Shown: piece by piece, positions 49,309-59,379 of the stretch
Position numbering within the stretch: the stretch's first letter is position 1
How the letters are laid out: each line of letters starts with the position of its first letter
NCBI GenBank assembly: GCA_019787685.1
Contig: JAHNUO010000011.1
Location: forward strand, 434,001-498,000
Length of the DNA: 64,000 nucleotides
DNA from: Chiua virens
Taxonomy: Eukaryota; Basidiomycota; Agaricomycetes; Boletales; Boletaceae
Direction: 5' to 3'
Translations under genes and position numbers: made by a program
Notes under the pieces: model-generated
The model's input: only the letters and a program-made list of their open reading frames with translations
What the model was told of the DNA's origin: nothing
Database searches by the model: none

Positions 49309-49614
49309 GGATCTGCCTCTTGATTGAAAAGAATCTCCTCTCTGGTGACCTCAAAAGGTGGAAGGAAGTAGGAGTTGGACACTGGGAGAGTGGTCTCAGT
49401 TAAGAGTACAATCAGCTGTCAATGGGGTGCTCTGCTCTGCTAATTAACCTGTACATCAATAGACCTTGAGTCTTTGTGATACAATGCTTTGATAGCAAGT
49501 CTCTTCCGCTTTGTACAAGTGCGACTTACTGGCTTAGCGCAGCTGAGAGGATAGCTTTGGAAGGGCTATGACGAGGTTGAGGAACTTGGCAGTAGTATCG
49601 ATGGCGAAGAAAGC

Positions 49615-49625
49615 AACAAAGTTCT
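49615..49625 (-). promoter_or_regulatory. self-priming primer-binding site of element D
   Basis: On the minus strand AGAACTTTGTT lies two bases inside the 5' LTR. It is the exact complement of AACAAAGTTCT in the LTR (49721-49711 on the minus strand), which lies about 35 bases after the TATATAAA box (49756-49749), that is, at the predicted RNA 5' end. Confidence 0.7.
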
Positions 49626-49627
49626 AA

Positions 49628-50423
49628 TGAAACAACCTAGAATGAAGATTGAACTAGTAGTTGGATAGAGTGATGAGAGGGTGTTCAATCAAAGAGGTGA
49701 AAACTCCAAGAGAACTTTGTTAGAGTCCTCTGGCTTCAATTCATGGGGTTTATATACTACATGGATGTTGGAGTTCTAATCTGAGTACAAACTATGTAGA
49801 TAGGCATAAGGCATATGATTAGATGATAAGGTGTGAACCGATAAGAGTCAGCATGAGTCATAGATAAGATGTATAGCCTTGCACAGGTATCTGGTGGGCA
49901 TGAGTAATGATGAGTCGGAAATGAAAGATAAGGAAATGAGTCATGGATAGGGTTCTGCATGGGTACACCCATGGGTATCAGACCTCATACCCATACCCAT
50001 ACCCACCAAAAACCCATACCCATGCCGTGGGTATGGGTTTTCCTGTGGGTATCAAAAACCGTACCCATGGGTTTAGTAGTACCAAGCCTAAACTATAGAC
50101 TAAACCTTGTTCTAAACATCATATCTATACTCATTCTGCTATCTTATACCTTATCCTAACTTAGCTTAACCTCACTCACTCATGATAAGCCATCATCATC
50201 ATCACCCTCACCTTGCTATGGACCCACTGTACCCATGGGTATAAAATCCACAACCCACGTGGGTTACCCATACCCACGCAGATCCCTAGTCATGGATAAG
50301 GCTGTGATATGGTGGCGACCAATAGGGTATGGTCCTGTGGACAGCCTTGACATGAGGCATTATTTCAGAAAAGGTTGAAGGTATATGTAATATGAATGAG
50401 GGTGGAACATTGAGATTGTAACA
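49628..50423 (-). mobile_element. 5' LTR of element D, containing a MITE
   Basis: The LTR runs TGAAACAACC to GATTGTAACA on the plus strand. Its 796 bases shrink to about 447 when the MITE and one target copy are removed, close to the other LTR. Confidence 0.85.
49948..50288. mobile_element. hAT-type MITE 1
   Basis: 341 bases with terminal inverted repeats TAGGGTTCTGCATGGGTA and (from the right end) TAGGGATCTGCGTGGGTA, and an exact 8-base duplication GTCATGGA at 49940-49947 and 50289-50296. GGGTAT/ATACCC motifs crowd both subterminal parts. No coding capacity. Confidence 0.9.
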
Positions 50424-52243
50424 TTTTGCCATCGCCACAGATGCTTCTAAGTTTGCAACTGGCGGTGTCCTCCTCCAGACTAATGTCAACAGCGACTAGA
50501 AACCCTACTCCTACCTTTCCCAGTCTTTCAATGCTGCAGAAACGAACTACGAGATCTATGATAGGGAACTCCTCGCAGTTATCCAATCCCTCAAGGCCTG
50601 GCGCCACCATCTCTGTGGCAGTGCCCATCCTGTGACAGTCTTCTCTGACCACAAAAACTTGACGTACTTCCGTCAACCTCAAAACTTGAACCGCCGACTT
50701 CGACTTGATGTTCTCCCATGTCCCCAATAAACTCCTTGATGGTCCTGATGCACTCTCCTGCTGTCCTGACCATATTACCACAGACTCCGACAACAAGAAT
50801 GTCACTCTCCTCCCTGACAATGTGTTCGTCAACCTCATCACCCTTGACCTTCAGGCCCTCATCGCCAAATCTTTGGCCAATGACCCCCTCATCTGTAACA
50901 CCTTGAACATGATGGACAGTGGTCTCCCCTTGTCCTTCCGTGCTTGCCTCTCAGATTGGAAATATGATGCTGGCATCCTGACCTATCAGGGCTGCATTTA
51001 TGTTCCCCTCGACCTTAACCTCCAACAACAAATTGTTGCTCACCACCACGACTCCTACTCCACCAGCCACCCTGGCTTCTTGAAAACTTGCCAGCTGGTT
51101 GCTGCTGAATTTTGGTGGCCCAGCCTCACCTCCTTTGTCTGCTCCTATGTCTCCGGTTGTGCTGCCTGTCAACAGCAGAAGGTCAACACTCATCTGACCA
51201 CACCACCTCTCTCCAATCCCCTCTGCATGTTCCCGACCCTTCCAAAACATCTCTGTGGATCTTATCACGGATTTGCCTGTCTCTGCAGAGGGCTATGACT
51301 CTCTCATGGTCATGGTCAACCACAGCCTTATGAAGGGAGTAATTCTTTGCCCAACCATGAAAACCGTGGACTCTGCAGCCATCACCTGCCTCTTTTTCCA
51401 CAAGGTTTACACCCAATTTAGCCTCTACGACAAAATCATCTCTGATCATGGACCACAATTTGCCTCCGCTTTCGCCAGGGAACTTGCGTGACTCATCAGT
51501 TATCACCTTTCCCTCTCCACTGCCTATTACCCCCAATCCAATGGCAAAACTGAGTGTGTCAACCAAGAAGTTGAGACCTACTTGTGCATGTATTGCCAAA
51601 ACAATCCTGCATCCTGGGCCGATTTACTTCCCATGGCCAAATTCGCGCACAACCACCGCCCTCACTCCATCACTGGAAAGTCACCATTTTTCCTCATGAT
51701 GGGCTACAAACCCCGTCCCTTGCCCGCTACCATAGCAGCAACCAAACTCCCAGCCATTGAAGAACGCCTTAAAATGCTCTCAGCAGCCTGCGATGAGCCC
51801 TCACTGCTCATGAACTTGCCCGCCAAGCCATGAAGGCCTGCTCCTTTAAAAGTTCAAACCCTTCTCCAAAGGTGATCAGGTTTGGCTGGTAGCCTGCAAT
51901 TTGAAATGGGAACTCATCTCCCTGAAACTTGCATCTTGCCAAGAAGGACCCTTCACAATCACAGAAGTCCTCTCTCCTCTCTCCACTCATCTATTGCCTC
52001 CACCTCCCAAAGACCTGGAAGATCCATCTAGTCTTCCATGCTTCGCTGTTATCGCCCTATTGTGAAACAGAAACCCATGGCCTGAACTTCCCAAAACCCC
52101 CACCTGACCTTATTGCATGTGGAGAAGAATACAAGATTGAGCAGATCTTGAAACACAACAAAAACCCACGGAACCACAAGTTCCTGATCCGATGGAAAGG
52201 GTACTCTGCTGTGGATGACTCCTGGGAACCCAAATCCAACTGA
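50424..52243 (+). pseudogene. 3' part of pol of copy B: RNase H, integrase, chromodomain
   Basis: Resumes at FAIATDASKFATGGVLLQ, the RNase H block, and goes on with the integrase HHCC finger (SHPGFLKTCQLVAAEFWWPS; CSYVSGCAACQQQK), the DDE core (DLITDLPVSAEGYDSLMVM; IISDHGPQFASAFA; GKTECVNQEVETYL) and a C-terminal chromodomain at about 52115-52243 (EEYKIEQILKHNKNPRNHKF, then LIRWKGYSAVDDSWEPKSN). Frame breaks and TGA stops are present (for example 51489). This part supplies what copy A lacks. Confidence 0.9.
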
Positions 52244-52258
52244 GGAAACACCAAGGAC

Positions 52259-53412
52259 ATGGTTGACACTTATAAATGTGGTCATCCCAAGGATTTCCCC
52301 CTCATCTGCTCCCTTTTCACCCAACCACAACCACAACCACCTCGCTCCCCACTTAGACCTCCACTACCTGTCTCCATCAAAGCAGTAATGTCCTACCACT
52401 CTTGCTCCATCCCTGACTTCAAAAATAAAATCATTCACTTGGTCCCTGTCTTCACCCCTACTACATCCATTCCCTATTGCCTACTCCCACCACCAGTAAC
52501 CCCCGTCACCAATGTCTCCTCCCTTGCCTCTGAGTCCTCCCTCATGGAATCCACCCAACCCCCTTCTCCAGCTGCTTCAGCAGTTGCAGATGCCAGATGG
52601 GGAGCCCCTCCTCAATGGCCCACTTCTGCTCCTGTTCCTAATCCTCTTCGTTCACCTATCATGTTGGTAAACCTCCCCTACTATTTCCATACAATACATA
52701 CCTCTTCCTCGACCCCCAAGTACTTTCATCGCATGTGCGACCTCATCCTAGACCCTGTAATGACCTTTTCCATTGAACACCACCTCAACTTGAACTCCCC
52801 CCTGAATGCCCTCTATCTCACCTATCTCCAGTGCAAGTGCCTTACCTTTGTCCAATGAGACCTCCTCAGCCCCAACCACAACACCCACCACCTCTCAGCT
52901 GTTGCCAGACAGATCCACGACTGTATCCATGCCTATCTCGAACATGCCCTGTATCAGATGCAGATGGGCGAATTCCTTGAGAACCTTCACCACTATCAAG
53001 TGGAACTATCCCTGCACATCACTGTCTCCTCCAAACCCCTGACCCAACCATCTATTCCCTCTGCCTTTTCTACCCCTTTTATGGAAGAAGAGATGATTGC
53101 AGCAAATCACACTGAGGCTGAATATCTTTTTCAGACTGGTCAGGTATTCCTCTCTGATGACCACCCCCGTTACCACGAGGCCTGCTTTGAGTGCAAAAGC
53201 TTGAACATATCTGCATCGAATGCGGCATGTACCAATGCCCCATTTGCCTCACCTGGTCCCCCAGTCATATCCAGTCCTGGTGCCCTGGATAACCTCCTCG
53301 GGTACATGCTTGCATCCCCTTGGCCAACTGACTTACTCCAGTCACCACCAGAGCCACTTGGCAATGACGCTCCCCTTGCCCCACCATCCCATCCACTTCA
53401 TCCTCATCGATA
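52259..53412 (+). pseudogene. extra reading frame after the chromodomain of copy B
   Basis: A Pro/Ser-rich frame (52259-52858, with MVDTYKCGHPKDFPLICSLF) and a following one (52958-53413, MGEFLENLHHYQVELSLHIT; EAEYLFQTGQVFLSDDHPRY) fill the space between chromodomain and 3' LTR. Near 53200 a frame change reveals a Cys-rich motif, CIECGMYQCPICLTW, which looks like a zinc-binding knot. This gene is extra to the gag-pol set; its role is unknown. Confidence 0.55.
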
Positions 53413-53640
53413 AACTTGTCTTCATCATTCTGCCGTAATCACCACTCTATACTCCCTGTACCCCCACCTCAATGAGCCCATCACCATGCACCATGACATT
53501 CCACATCTCCTGATTGACACTCGGCATCCCCATGTGATGACCCTATTGACAACAAGGGCGATGCCAATATCACTGGTAGTCCTATCAGGGATTTGTTCAA
53601 TTTCTAGAGATGATCTTCATATGGTGCTTTGATCGTACTC

Positions 53641-53649
53641 TAGGGGTAA
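53641..53649 (+). promoter_or_regulatory. polypurine tract of copy B
   Basis: The short purine-rich TAGGGGTAA abuts the 3' LTR start TGTTACAA. Confidence 0.4.
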
Positions 53650-54309
53650 TGTTACAATTTCTCTCTTCTCTTTAACTTGTACTACTTCACTATACTCAAT
53701 ACCTAGGTATCCTCATACGTTCATCCATACTTCATTTCCCTTTACACTTACATAACCTACACCGGCATCACCTGAGTGCTTACTCATTTCTTTTCACGTC
53801 ATCATCTGATGGCATTGTATTACTCATTTTATCTTTGTCATTGTCTGCTGCCTTCACATCGTACCATTCCTCCTTTTGGCCTTTTGGCCTTCCACTCTTC
53901 TTGGCCACCCCTTTTGGACATTTGGTCCATGCATGATTCTTGGAGTATAAATACCTCACAGTGATACTCCTGTACTCTAGTCTTGATCTCTGCAATCTAG
54001 TTGAGTATCACTGCTCCACTCAGGAACACCCCAGTGACCCCTTGATCCTTGACCCTAGGCCAATGCCTATGTTCCACCTCGATCACAAGAGGCAGCCCCT
54101 TGGTCCCTTGGGTATAGATTCCCAACCAGACATCTCAGCAACACCTGAGTTCTCACTTGACTCACTGGTAGCAATCCACTAACCAGTAACCCCTTATTCA
54201 ACTCATTCAGTGCACCACATACCAAGTGGTGGTTGTTTGAGTTATTACAGCCACTTGGTACTTCGTGCTTTTGTAGCTACACTAGTTCCTACCCAGAGCT
54301 ATCATAACA
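53650..54309 (+). mobile_element. 3' LTR of gypsy copy B (LTR-1)
   Basis: TGTTACAATTTC...CATAACA, 660 bases. Followed at once by CAAAG and the rest of the hAT transposase, which shows that copy B landed in the hAT gene. Confidence 0.9.
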
Positions 54310-55185
54310 CAAAGAATTGGAGAGGTATTTGATAGCTGATGTTGAAGATGTCACTGATGCCATTGCTTGGTGGCATGCACAGTGTGCTACCTATCCTTTC
54401 CTCTCCCAAATGGCTTTTGATTACTTGAGCATCCCTGGTTGATAATTTTCAAGTTCATGTGTTGTTCTTCACTCATTAGATTGTTACAGCAACATCTCTT
54501 GATATTAAACAGCTTTTTAGCAGTGGGTATGGGTATGGGTATGGGTAAACCCATATATACCCTCATCTAAGTAGCATTTTGAAGTCTACACTTTTTAAAA
54601 CTTTCCAACTTGGTTTTTGACATGAGAATCAGGTTTAGTAATATAGACATGGAATGTAGCATTGACACATAGGTACATATGAGCACTTAGGCCAAAGGAA
54701 TCCACCCTAAAATGAATGAGATACAAGCATTTTAAAATGACATGTCATACTAATACCTCTAAATTGTTTATCTATGTCATTGATTATAGTATCATTGATA
54801 ATGTAGGAGTCATGCTTAGCCATACAAGGATGGATTGTCCTACATCCTTAGGGCTACTGAATGGTCCTTAAATCATGATGATTGGCATACAACTATTCCT
54901 GGTATGAATCTCATCAAGTCATTGGCAGAGGATTTGAAAAGTGCTGCTGATCTCCCTGGTCTGAAGGAGGAACAAGCATTGGAGAATCACTGGGATAGTA
55001 TTAAATAGTCCTATTCTATCTCATGTATATATGTACTTTGAGCTCATAAAATCTGACATTGACCCATGGGTAAACCCCAGTGGGTCTGGGTCCAGGTACA
55101 CTTTTGCTATACCTGTGTGAAAACCCATATCCACAAGTATGGGTATGGGTGCTGATACCCAGGGGTATACACATGCTATGCCCTA
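54310..55185 (+). mobile_element. right part of the hAT transposon, with C-terminal dimerisation domain
   Basis: Right after the LTR the plus strand reads KELERYLIADVEDVTDAIAW, WWHAQCATYPFLSQMAFDYL, SIPG, the hATC dimerisation block. A further block, IPGMNLIKSLAEDLKSAADL to HWDSIK, ends the protein after the inverted repeat arm. GGGTAT repeats lie at 54518-54545 and 55140-55150. A possible right terminus is TACACATGCTATGCCCTA at about 55168-55185; no matching 8-base duplication with the left end is seen. Confidence 0.7.
54570..54893 (-). repeat. inverted repeat arm 2
   Basis: Matches 37862-38192 in reverse orientation. It separates the hAT C-terminal block that ends at about 54440 from a further C-terminal-like block (IPGMNLIKSLAEDLKS) at 54894-55010. 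Confidence 0.85.
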
Positions 55186-55215
55186 AGGGTGGCTTAGGTA
55201 AAACCCAAGGAGTAG

Positions 55216-55450
55216 TAGGGATCTGCATGGGTATAGATAACCCACATGGGTCGTGGGTACAAAACCCATGGGTACACTAGGTTAATAGTACAGTGAGGGT
55301 AATGATGGACAAGGATTACCATGAGTGAATGAGGTTCAGATGAGGTGTAGGAGTCAGGATGAGTATAGATATGATACTTAGAACAAGGTTAAGTCTACAG
55401 TTTAGGCCTGGTATTTCTGAAACCCATGGGTATACCCACACAGATCCCTA
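55216..55450. mobile_element. hAT-type MITE 2
   Basis: 235 bases with terminal repeats TAGGGATCTGCATGGGTA and, from the right, TAGGGATCTGTGTGGGTA. The flanks AGGAGTAG (55208-55215) and AGGAGGAG (55451-55458) are an 8-base duplication with one change. The inside is the reverse complement of parts of MITE 1. Confidence 0.85.
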
Positions 55451-55690
55451 AGGAGGAGCAATGATACTCAGCTAGATTGCATAGATCAAGACTAAGGAAT
55501 ACAAGAGTATCATTGAGGGTTTATATATATAAACCAAAGTGGGGCAAAGGGTTGGCCAAGAAGAGCAGAACCAATCAGAAAGGCCAAAAGGAAGTCATAC
55601 AATGTGGAAGCAGTGGACAATGACAAAAGTGAAATGACAAAGGGTGATGCCATCAGAAGATGACAAGAAGGAAATGACTAATGATGAGTC
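55451..55690 (-). mobile_element. LTR-1 fragment, minus orientation, diverged
   Basis: Contains GATACTCAGCTAGATTGC, then GATCAAGACT and further blocks in the order of the LTR-1 reverse complement (GGCCAAAAGGA, GACAATGACAAA). More diverged than the other copies. Confidence 0.65.
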
Positions 55691-56067
55691 AGAGATAAGC
55701 GATAACAGAACAATGGGTTGGACCAGAGTTGCATTCATGGAATAAAAAGGAAAGGTAACAGAAATAACAAAAGAGGGCAAAGGGTTAAGCCCTTGCTGAG
55801 ATAAGCATAGAGAGGTACCTGTGGTACCAAATGTAGTGAAATCAAAGTAAACATGAAGAAAAAGAATGAATTGTAACAAAGCACTGCTAGAACAGGGACA
55901 GGAACAGGGACAAAACACTGTGAAGCTGGATAAAACCAAGAATCTGAACCTAATTGCCAATCAATTGAGTCTTGGTTGAAAGTTGTTCTCAAAGTGATAA
56001 TATTACTGGGCTCATTGGCTGGCACGCTGTGAAAACATTAATTTAGTGGTGACAACTGGAATGAAAC
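55691..56067. other. no gene seen
   Basis: An AT-rich stretch with only hydrophobic antisense frames of no recognised kind. Confidence 0.3.
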
Positions 56068-57640
56068 TCACTCAGCAGAACTCACCCAAGTGATCTTGGG
56101 TGACTGTGTTTTCTCAGCATGCTTTGGAACCTCATTAATTATGACCTGCATGGAATAGAATTGCACATACATAGATGTTTGAGTACTCAAACTTTCAGTC
56201 CTCCTGGATGCCTGTTGCAGTGTACTCATTGATGATGGCTCATAGTTATCACAAGCATTGTTAGTAAGTAGACATTTGACAATATCAAAAGTGGGCACCA
56301 TGCTTGCTGCCAAACAAACAGTGACTTGTGGAACTTCACTGGCAAAGACATCAGGGAATGTGACTGCTAGAGAAGGACCATTGTAGAAAAATGATACAAT
56401 CAAGGCACCAATTGTGGGAGTGGCCATGTTGTTGGTAGACCTCTACAATGAATATTAATCATTACTAAGAAGGTAATACCTGAGATACCTTGTCATCAAT
56501 GTCATCAAAGGTGAGACTTGAACCTTGAATTAACTTCTGAGTTTTAGCTTTATTTTCCACAGTGGGTTGATCTTTGCCCAGGGCATAGAAGCATGGCACA
56601 GTTTCTCAAGCCTTGGACTTAAGGATTGAGTACCAGGTCATTATCGCCTCCCATAGCTGTCATCATCAGAACATGAATGTTACAAATCACATTGCTTACC
56701 AGGATAGCCAAATCCTTCCAGTATTGTGGCCAATATCCTATAGACATGGTGAATGGTAGAATTTGTGACATCTCATTCAGTTGTACATACCTTGTGGTAT
56801 GTTTAGGGTTTTAGCCAATGCTTCATTGAAAAACTCAATGCTCTTTCAATCAAGAAACTCTGGGCAGGCCATGAATGGATTGACAGATGCACAATTACAC
56901 TGTGCAATGAATTTAGCATGTTCAATCAAGGGGCAGAAGCTGATGGGATATGAGCAAAGCTTCATTGCAGGCCTATCCAGTGGACCTGGAGCAGCATCAG
57001 CAGATAGAACTTGAGCCACTGTAGCAGACATGGCATGAGTAGAAGGATGAGCTGGGGCACCAGGGTATATAACCCAGGAGGGAGCAGAAGAAGGAGCAAA
57101 TGGCACTCCAGTTCTATCTTGCACATGGTCCTTGCCCTTGATATTTATGCTGTGATGCTGGAGATGGATCTCACAAAGCACCAATGGATCTGGGTAGAGG
57201 GGAAACAATTGAGTTGGTGATACTCATTGACAATGTCACAAGCGTCATTGTTGTCAAAGTTTGGTTTGCTCATCTCCACAAACAACTTGGGTCTGTGCAG
57301 ATCATTACTTGACTTGTAGATATTGGTAGAGGATGACTTACCAATCTCATAATCTTTGGGAATAGAACAAACACAATTGCCCATGTTGTTGTGAGAGTGT
57401 TCCTCCATGAGGAGGGCAGGATCTATCCAAAATGTTAGTTAGTTGTCCATTAACACACAAATACCTACAGATCTCATTATCATCAGGGATACAGTAAGCT
57501 TTAGGGTAACCCTTTTCTGAAATAGATGTTAGAATGTATATTAGTCAATAGTCAGACTCACTGCCTTGAAGAATCATCCCAGCTGCCCGATCATCCTCAT
57601 CAGGTGAAATCTCATTGATGGTGGGCTTGGCCAAAAAACC
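56068..57640 (-). pseudogene. decayed gene resembling DUF6532 proteins of agaricomycetes
   Basis: Minus-strand blocks in order: GEPTFGFLAKPTINEISPDE (about 57640-57570), NDACDIVNEYHQLNCFPSTQ and IHWCFVRSISSITA (57240-57145), RTGVPFAPSSAPS and the Thr/Ala/Pro segment (57120-57000), MKLCSYPISFCPLIEHAKFI with AQCNCASVNPFMACPEFLD (56970-56850), and near the end ALIVSFFYNGPSLAVTFPDV with FASEVPQVTVCLAASM (56410-56290). The last block is what I recall of the DUF6532 core, which is of unknown function and expanded in repeat-rich fungal genomes. Frame changes and stops between the blocks, beyond what introns explain, suggest a pseudogene. Confidence 0.45.
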
Positions 57641-57693
57641 AAAAGTGGGTTCACCTTTATTCCTGCCATCTGAAACATTGCTGTTACCATAAT

Positions 57694-58125
57694 TGAAACA
57701 ACCTAGAACAAGACTAGACTGTTAAAAGTAGTGGTGTAGTGAAGAGGGGGTTCAGTCCAGTGAAGAGGCGAAAACTCCAAGAGAACTTTGTTAGAGCTCT
57801 CTGGCTGTCATTCATGGGTTTTATATACTACATGGATATCGGAGTTCTAATCTGAGTATGAACTACGTAGATAAGCATAGCGTATCCTATTGGATGATAA
57901 GGTGTGAATAGATATGAGTCATAGATAAGAGCATAGCCTTGCACTGCCGGTGATGAGTCATAGATAAGGGAAATGAAATGATAAGAGGCATGTGTTGATG
58001 GATGCTATGTTATTGTGGCAGCCAATCGGATATGATCCTTTGGACAGCCTTGACATGAGGCGTTTTATAATTAGAAGCGATTGAATGTTGGAGTTGAGAA
58101 GTGAGGAAAAGTTGATATCGTAACA
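57694..58125 (-). mobile_element. solo LTR-2 with perfect 5-bp target duplication
   Basis: TGAAACAACC...ATATCGTAACA on the plus strand, flanked by ATAAT at 57689-57693 and 58126-58130. Closely related to the solo LTR at 29272-29702 (shared CTTCACTACACCACTAC block). Confidence 0.9.
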
Positions 58126-59379
58126 ATAATGTGGTCAATATGGTGGCTCCAATGTATTCAAGGAGTGGTGTGAGTAATGAATCATATCCTCCAGCCTATG
58201 AGCTAAATGGGTTCTTGTCAATAGAATAGAAATTTGTCACTGGGCATGTGAAGACCCAAGTGAAGGTTGTGAAGTGCCAAGAGATGTAAGTGCTTTGCTA
58301 CTAGAACGATATGAGACAAGGTGGCTGTAGATGCAGTGCAAGACAAGAGAGCAAGAGATTTACTGTGAGAGGTAAGACTTTGTCATTACAAAAGGGATGT
58401 GGAAAAAAATACTACAGAAGGAGGGTTGAGAAGACACAAAGCAAATTCAGTTGAATGCCAGGGCAGTGGCACACAGAGGCCACTAGGTTTTATATATAGC
58501 TCTGTATTGCAAGTTCAAGTCAGACCAAACATCATGGTGTACCAAGTGATGCTTACCATGAAGCACAGATTCCTATATCCAAGAAATCAGTTGTGATTGC
58601 AATCTGGAACATGCTACAGATGCAAGCATTATTACTTTTGTTTCAGAGGGACATAATCTCATTTGTTAAGGTTGTGATTCAACATGGACTAAACGAGGGT
58701 ATGAATATACTCCAGTCATGGTGAAAGAGACTGTACTGTACCTAAACAAGGGTATGAATATGCTATAGTAGGTCAGTAGATTGTGAAATGAGGGTAGTAT
58801 GTCATGGCTTACTTCCAGTCATGGTAAAAGAGACTGGGGGAAGGCATGCAGTGTGTTGTGAGTAAAAGTATGGTTGATGTCCATATACGGTAATGTAGTG
58901 TATATATGTAGTGAGCATGAATAAGAAAATCTATTTATGGACTATCTCCAACAGAGGTTGAGTCACTGAGGGCATGTATGTATTTACACAAGTAACAAAA
59001 CAACAAATGCACACAATGGAAAGATGTAAAGTATATAATATGTAATACTTGATGACTCATTGGTGGTGAACTCACATTTCATTGAGCATTATCTGGTGCC
59101 TCTCTTACACTTTGCAATCCCCAAATGGTGTTAAGCATGATCAACTGGCCACCTAGTACCCTTCAGCTCCTCCAACTGGAAAAATGTGTTGAGTAAGATA
59201 TCTCTAAGAACATCATGAGTCAGTGGAGCTATGTTCCAATTAAGTTGTTAAAGTTGTTAGGACTGGTTTTTTCTAGTTTTGATCTGGTCCTATTACTTTT
59301 GGAAGCTTACTAAGACCAGTTGTGGTCCAGTTGCCTTATTTGGACCATGGAAAACCAGACTGGACCAGACTTTTAAACA
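58126..59379. other. repeat-derived stretch, no gene recognised
   Basis: Holds the dispersed repeat copy at about 58800-58960 (see 27045-27215) and an internal near-repeat (GGGTATGAATAT.CT, twice at 58700-58760). No convincing coding sequence. Confidence 0.4.

Larger units (their letters stand above)
48224..49627 (-). other. leader of element D
   Basis: The 1.4-kb stretch between 5' LTR and the first frame. 564 bases of it are a later solo LTR-3 insertion. The rest has no clear coding capacity. Confidence 0.5.
42619..50423 (-). mobile_element. gypsy element D (chromodomain type, LTR-2 family), nested inside copy B
   Basis: A complete minus-strand element of 7.8 kb: 5' LTR 50423-49628 (with a MITE inside), leader 49627-48224 (with a solo LTR-3 inside), a small membrane-protein frame, gag, protease, RT, RNase H, integrase, chromodomain, purine tract and 3' LTR 43045-42619. 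The flanks do not give a clean duplication: TTTGC on the left, TTTTGCC on the right, and about 300 bases of copy B pol are missing between them. Confidence 0.9.

Noticed and set aside
49938..50298. Mutator-like MITE with a 10-base duplication AGTCATGGAT
   Set aside because: Placing the ends at TAGGG...CCCTA gives an exact 8-base duplication and matches MITE 2 and the hAT left end, so hAT fits better.
42614..50428. TTTGC as target duplication of element D
   Set aside because: The right flank is TTTTG at the LTR border, and the flanks belong to places about 310 bases apart in the host element.
39186..54309. Treating 39186-42618 and 50424-54309 as two separate elements
   Set aside because: Same strand and family, complementary gene content and near-identical flanks CAATG/CAAAG inside one hAT gene support one split element.
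54515..54560. GGGTATGGGTAT runs as telomere repeats
   Set aside because: They differ from TTAGGG, are short, occur at several inner places and lie in subterminal parts of hAT elements with target duplications.
37571..55193. Matching 8-base duplications at the outer ends of the split hAT
   Set aside because: ACAGGAGT on the left has no partner after the candidate right end at 55185, so the right end is uncertain or rearranged.
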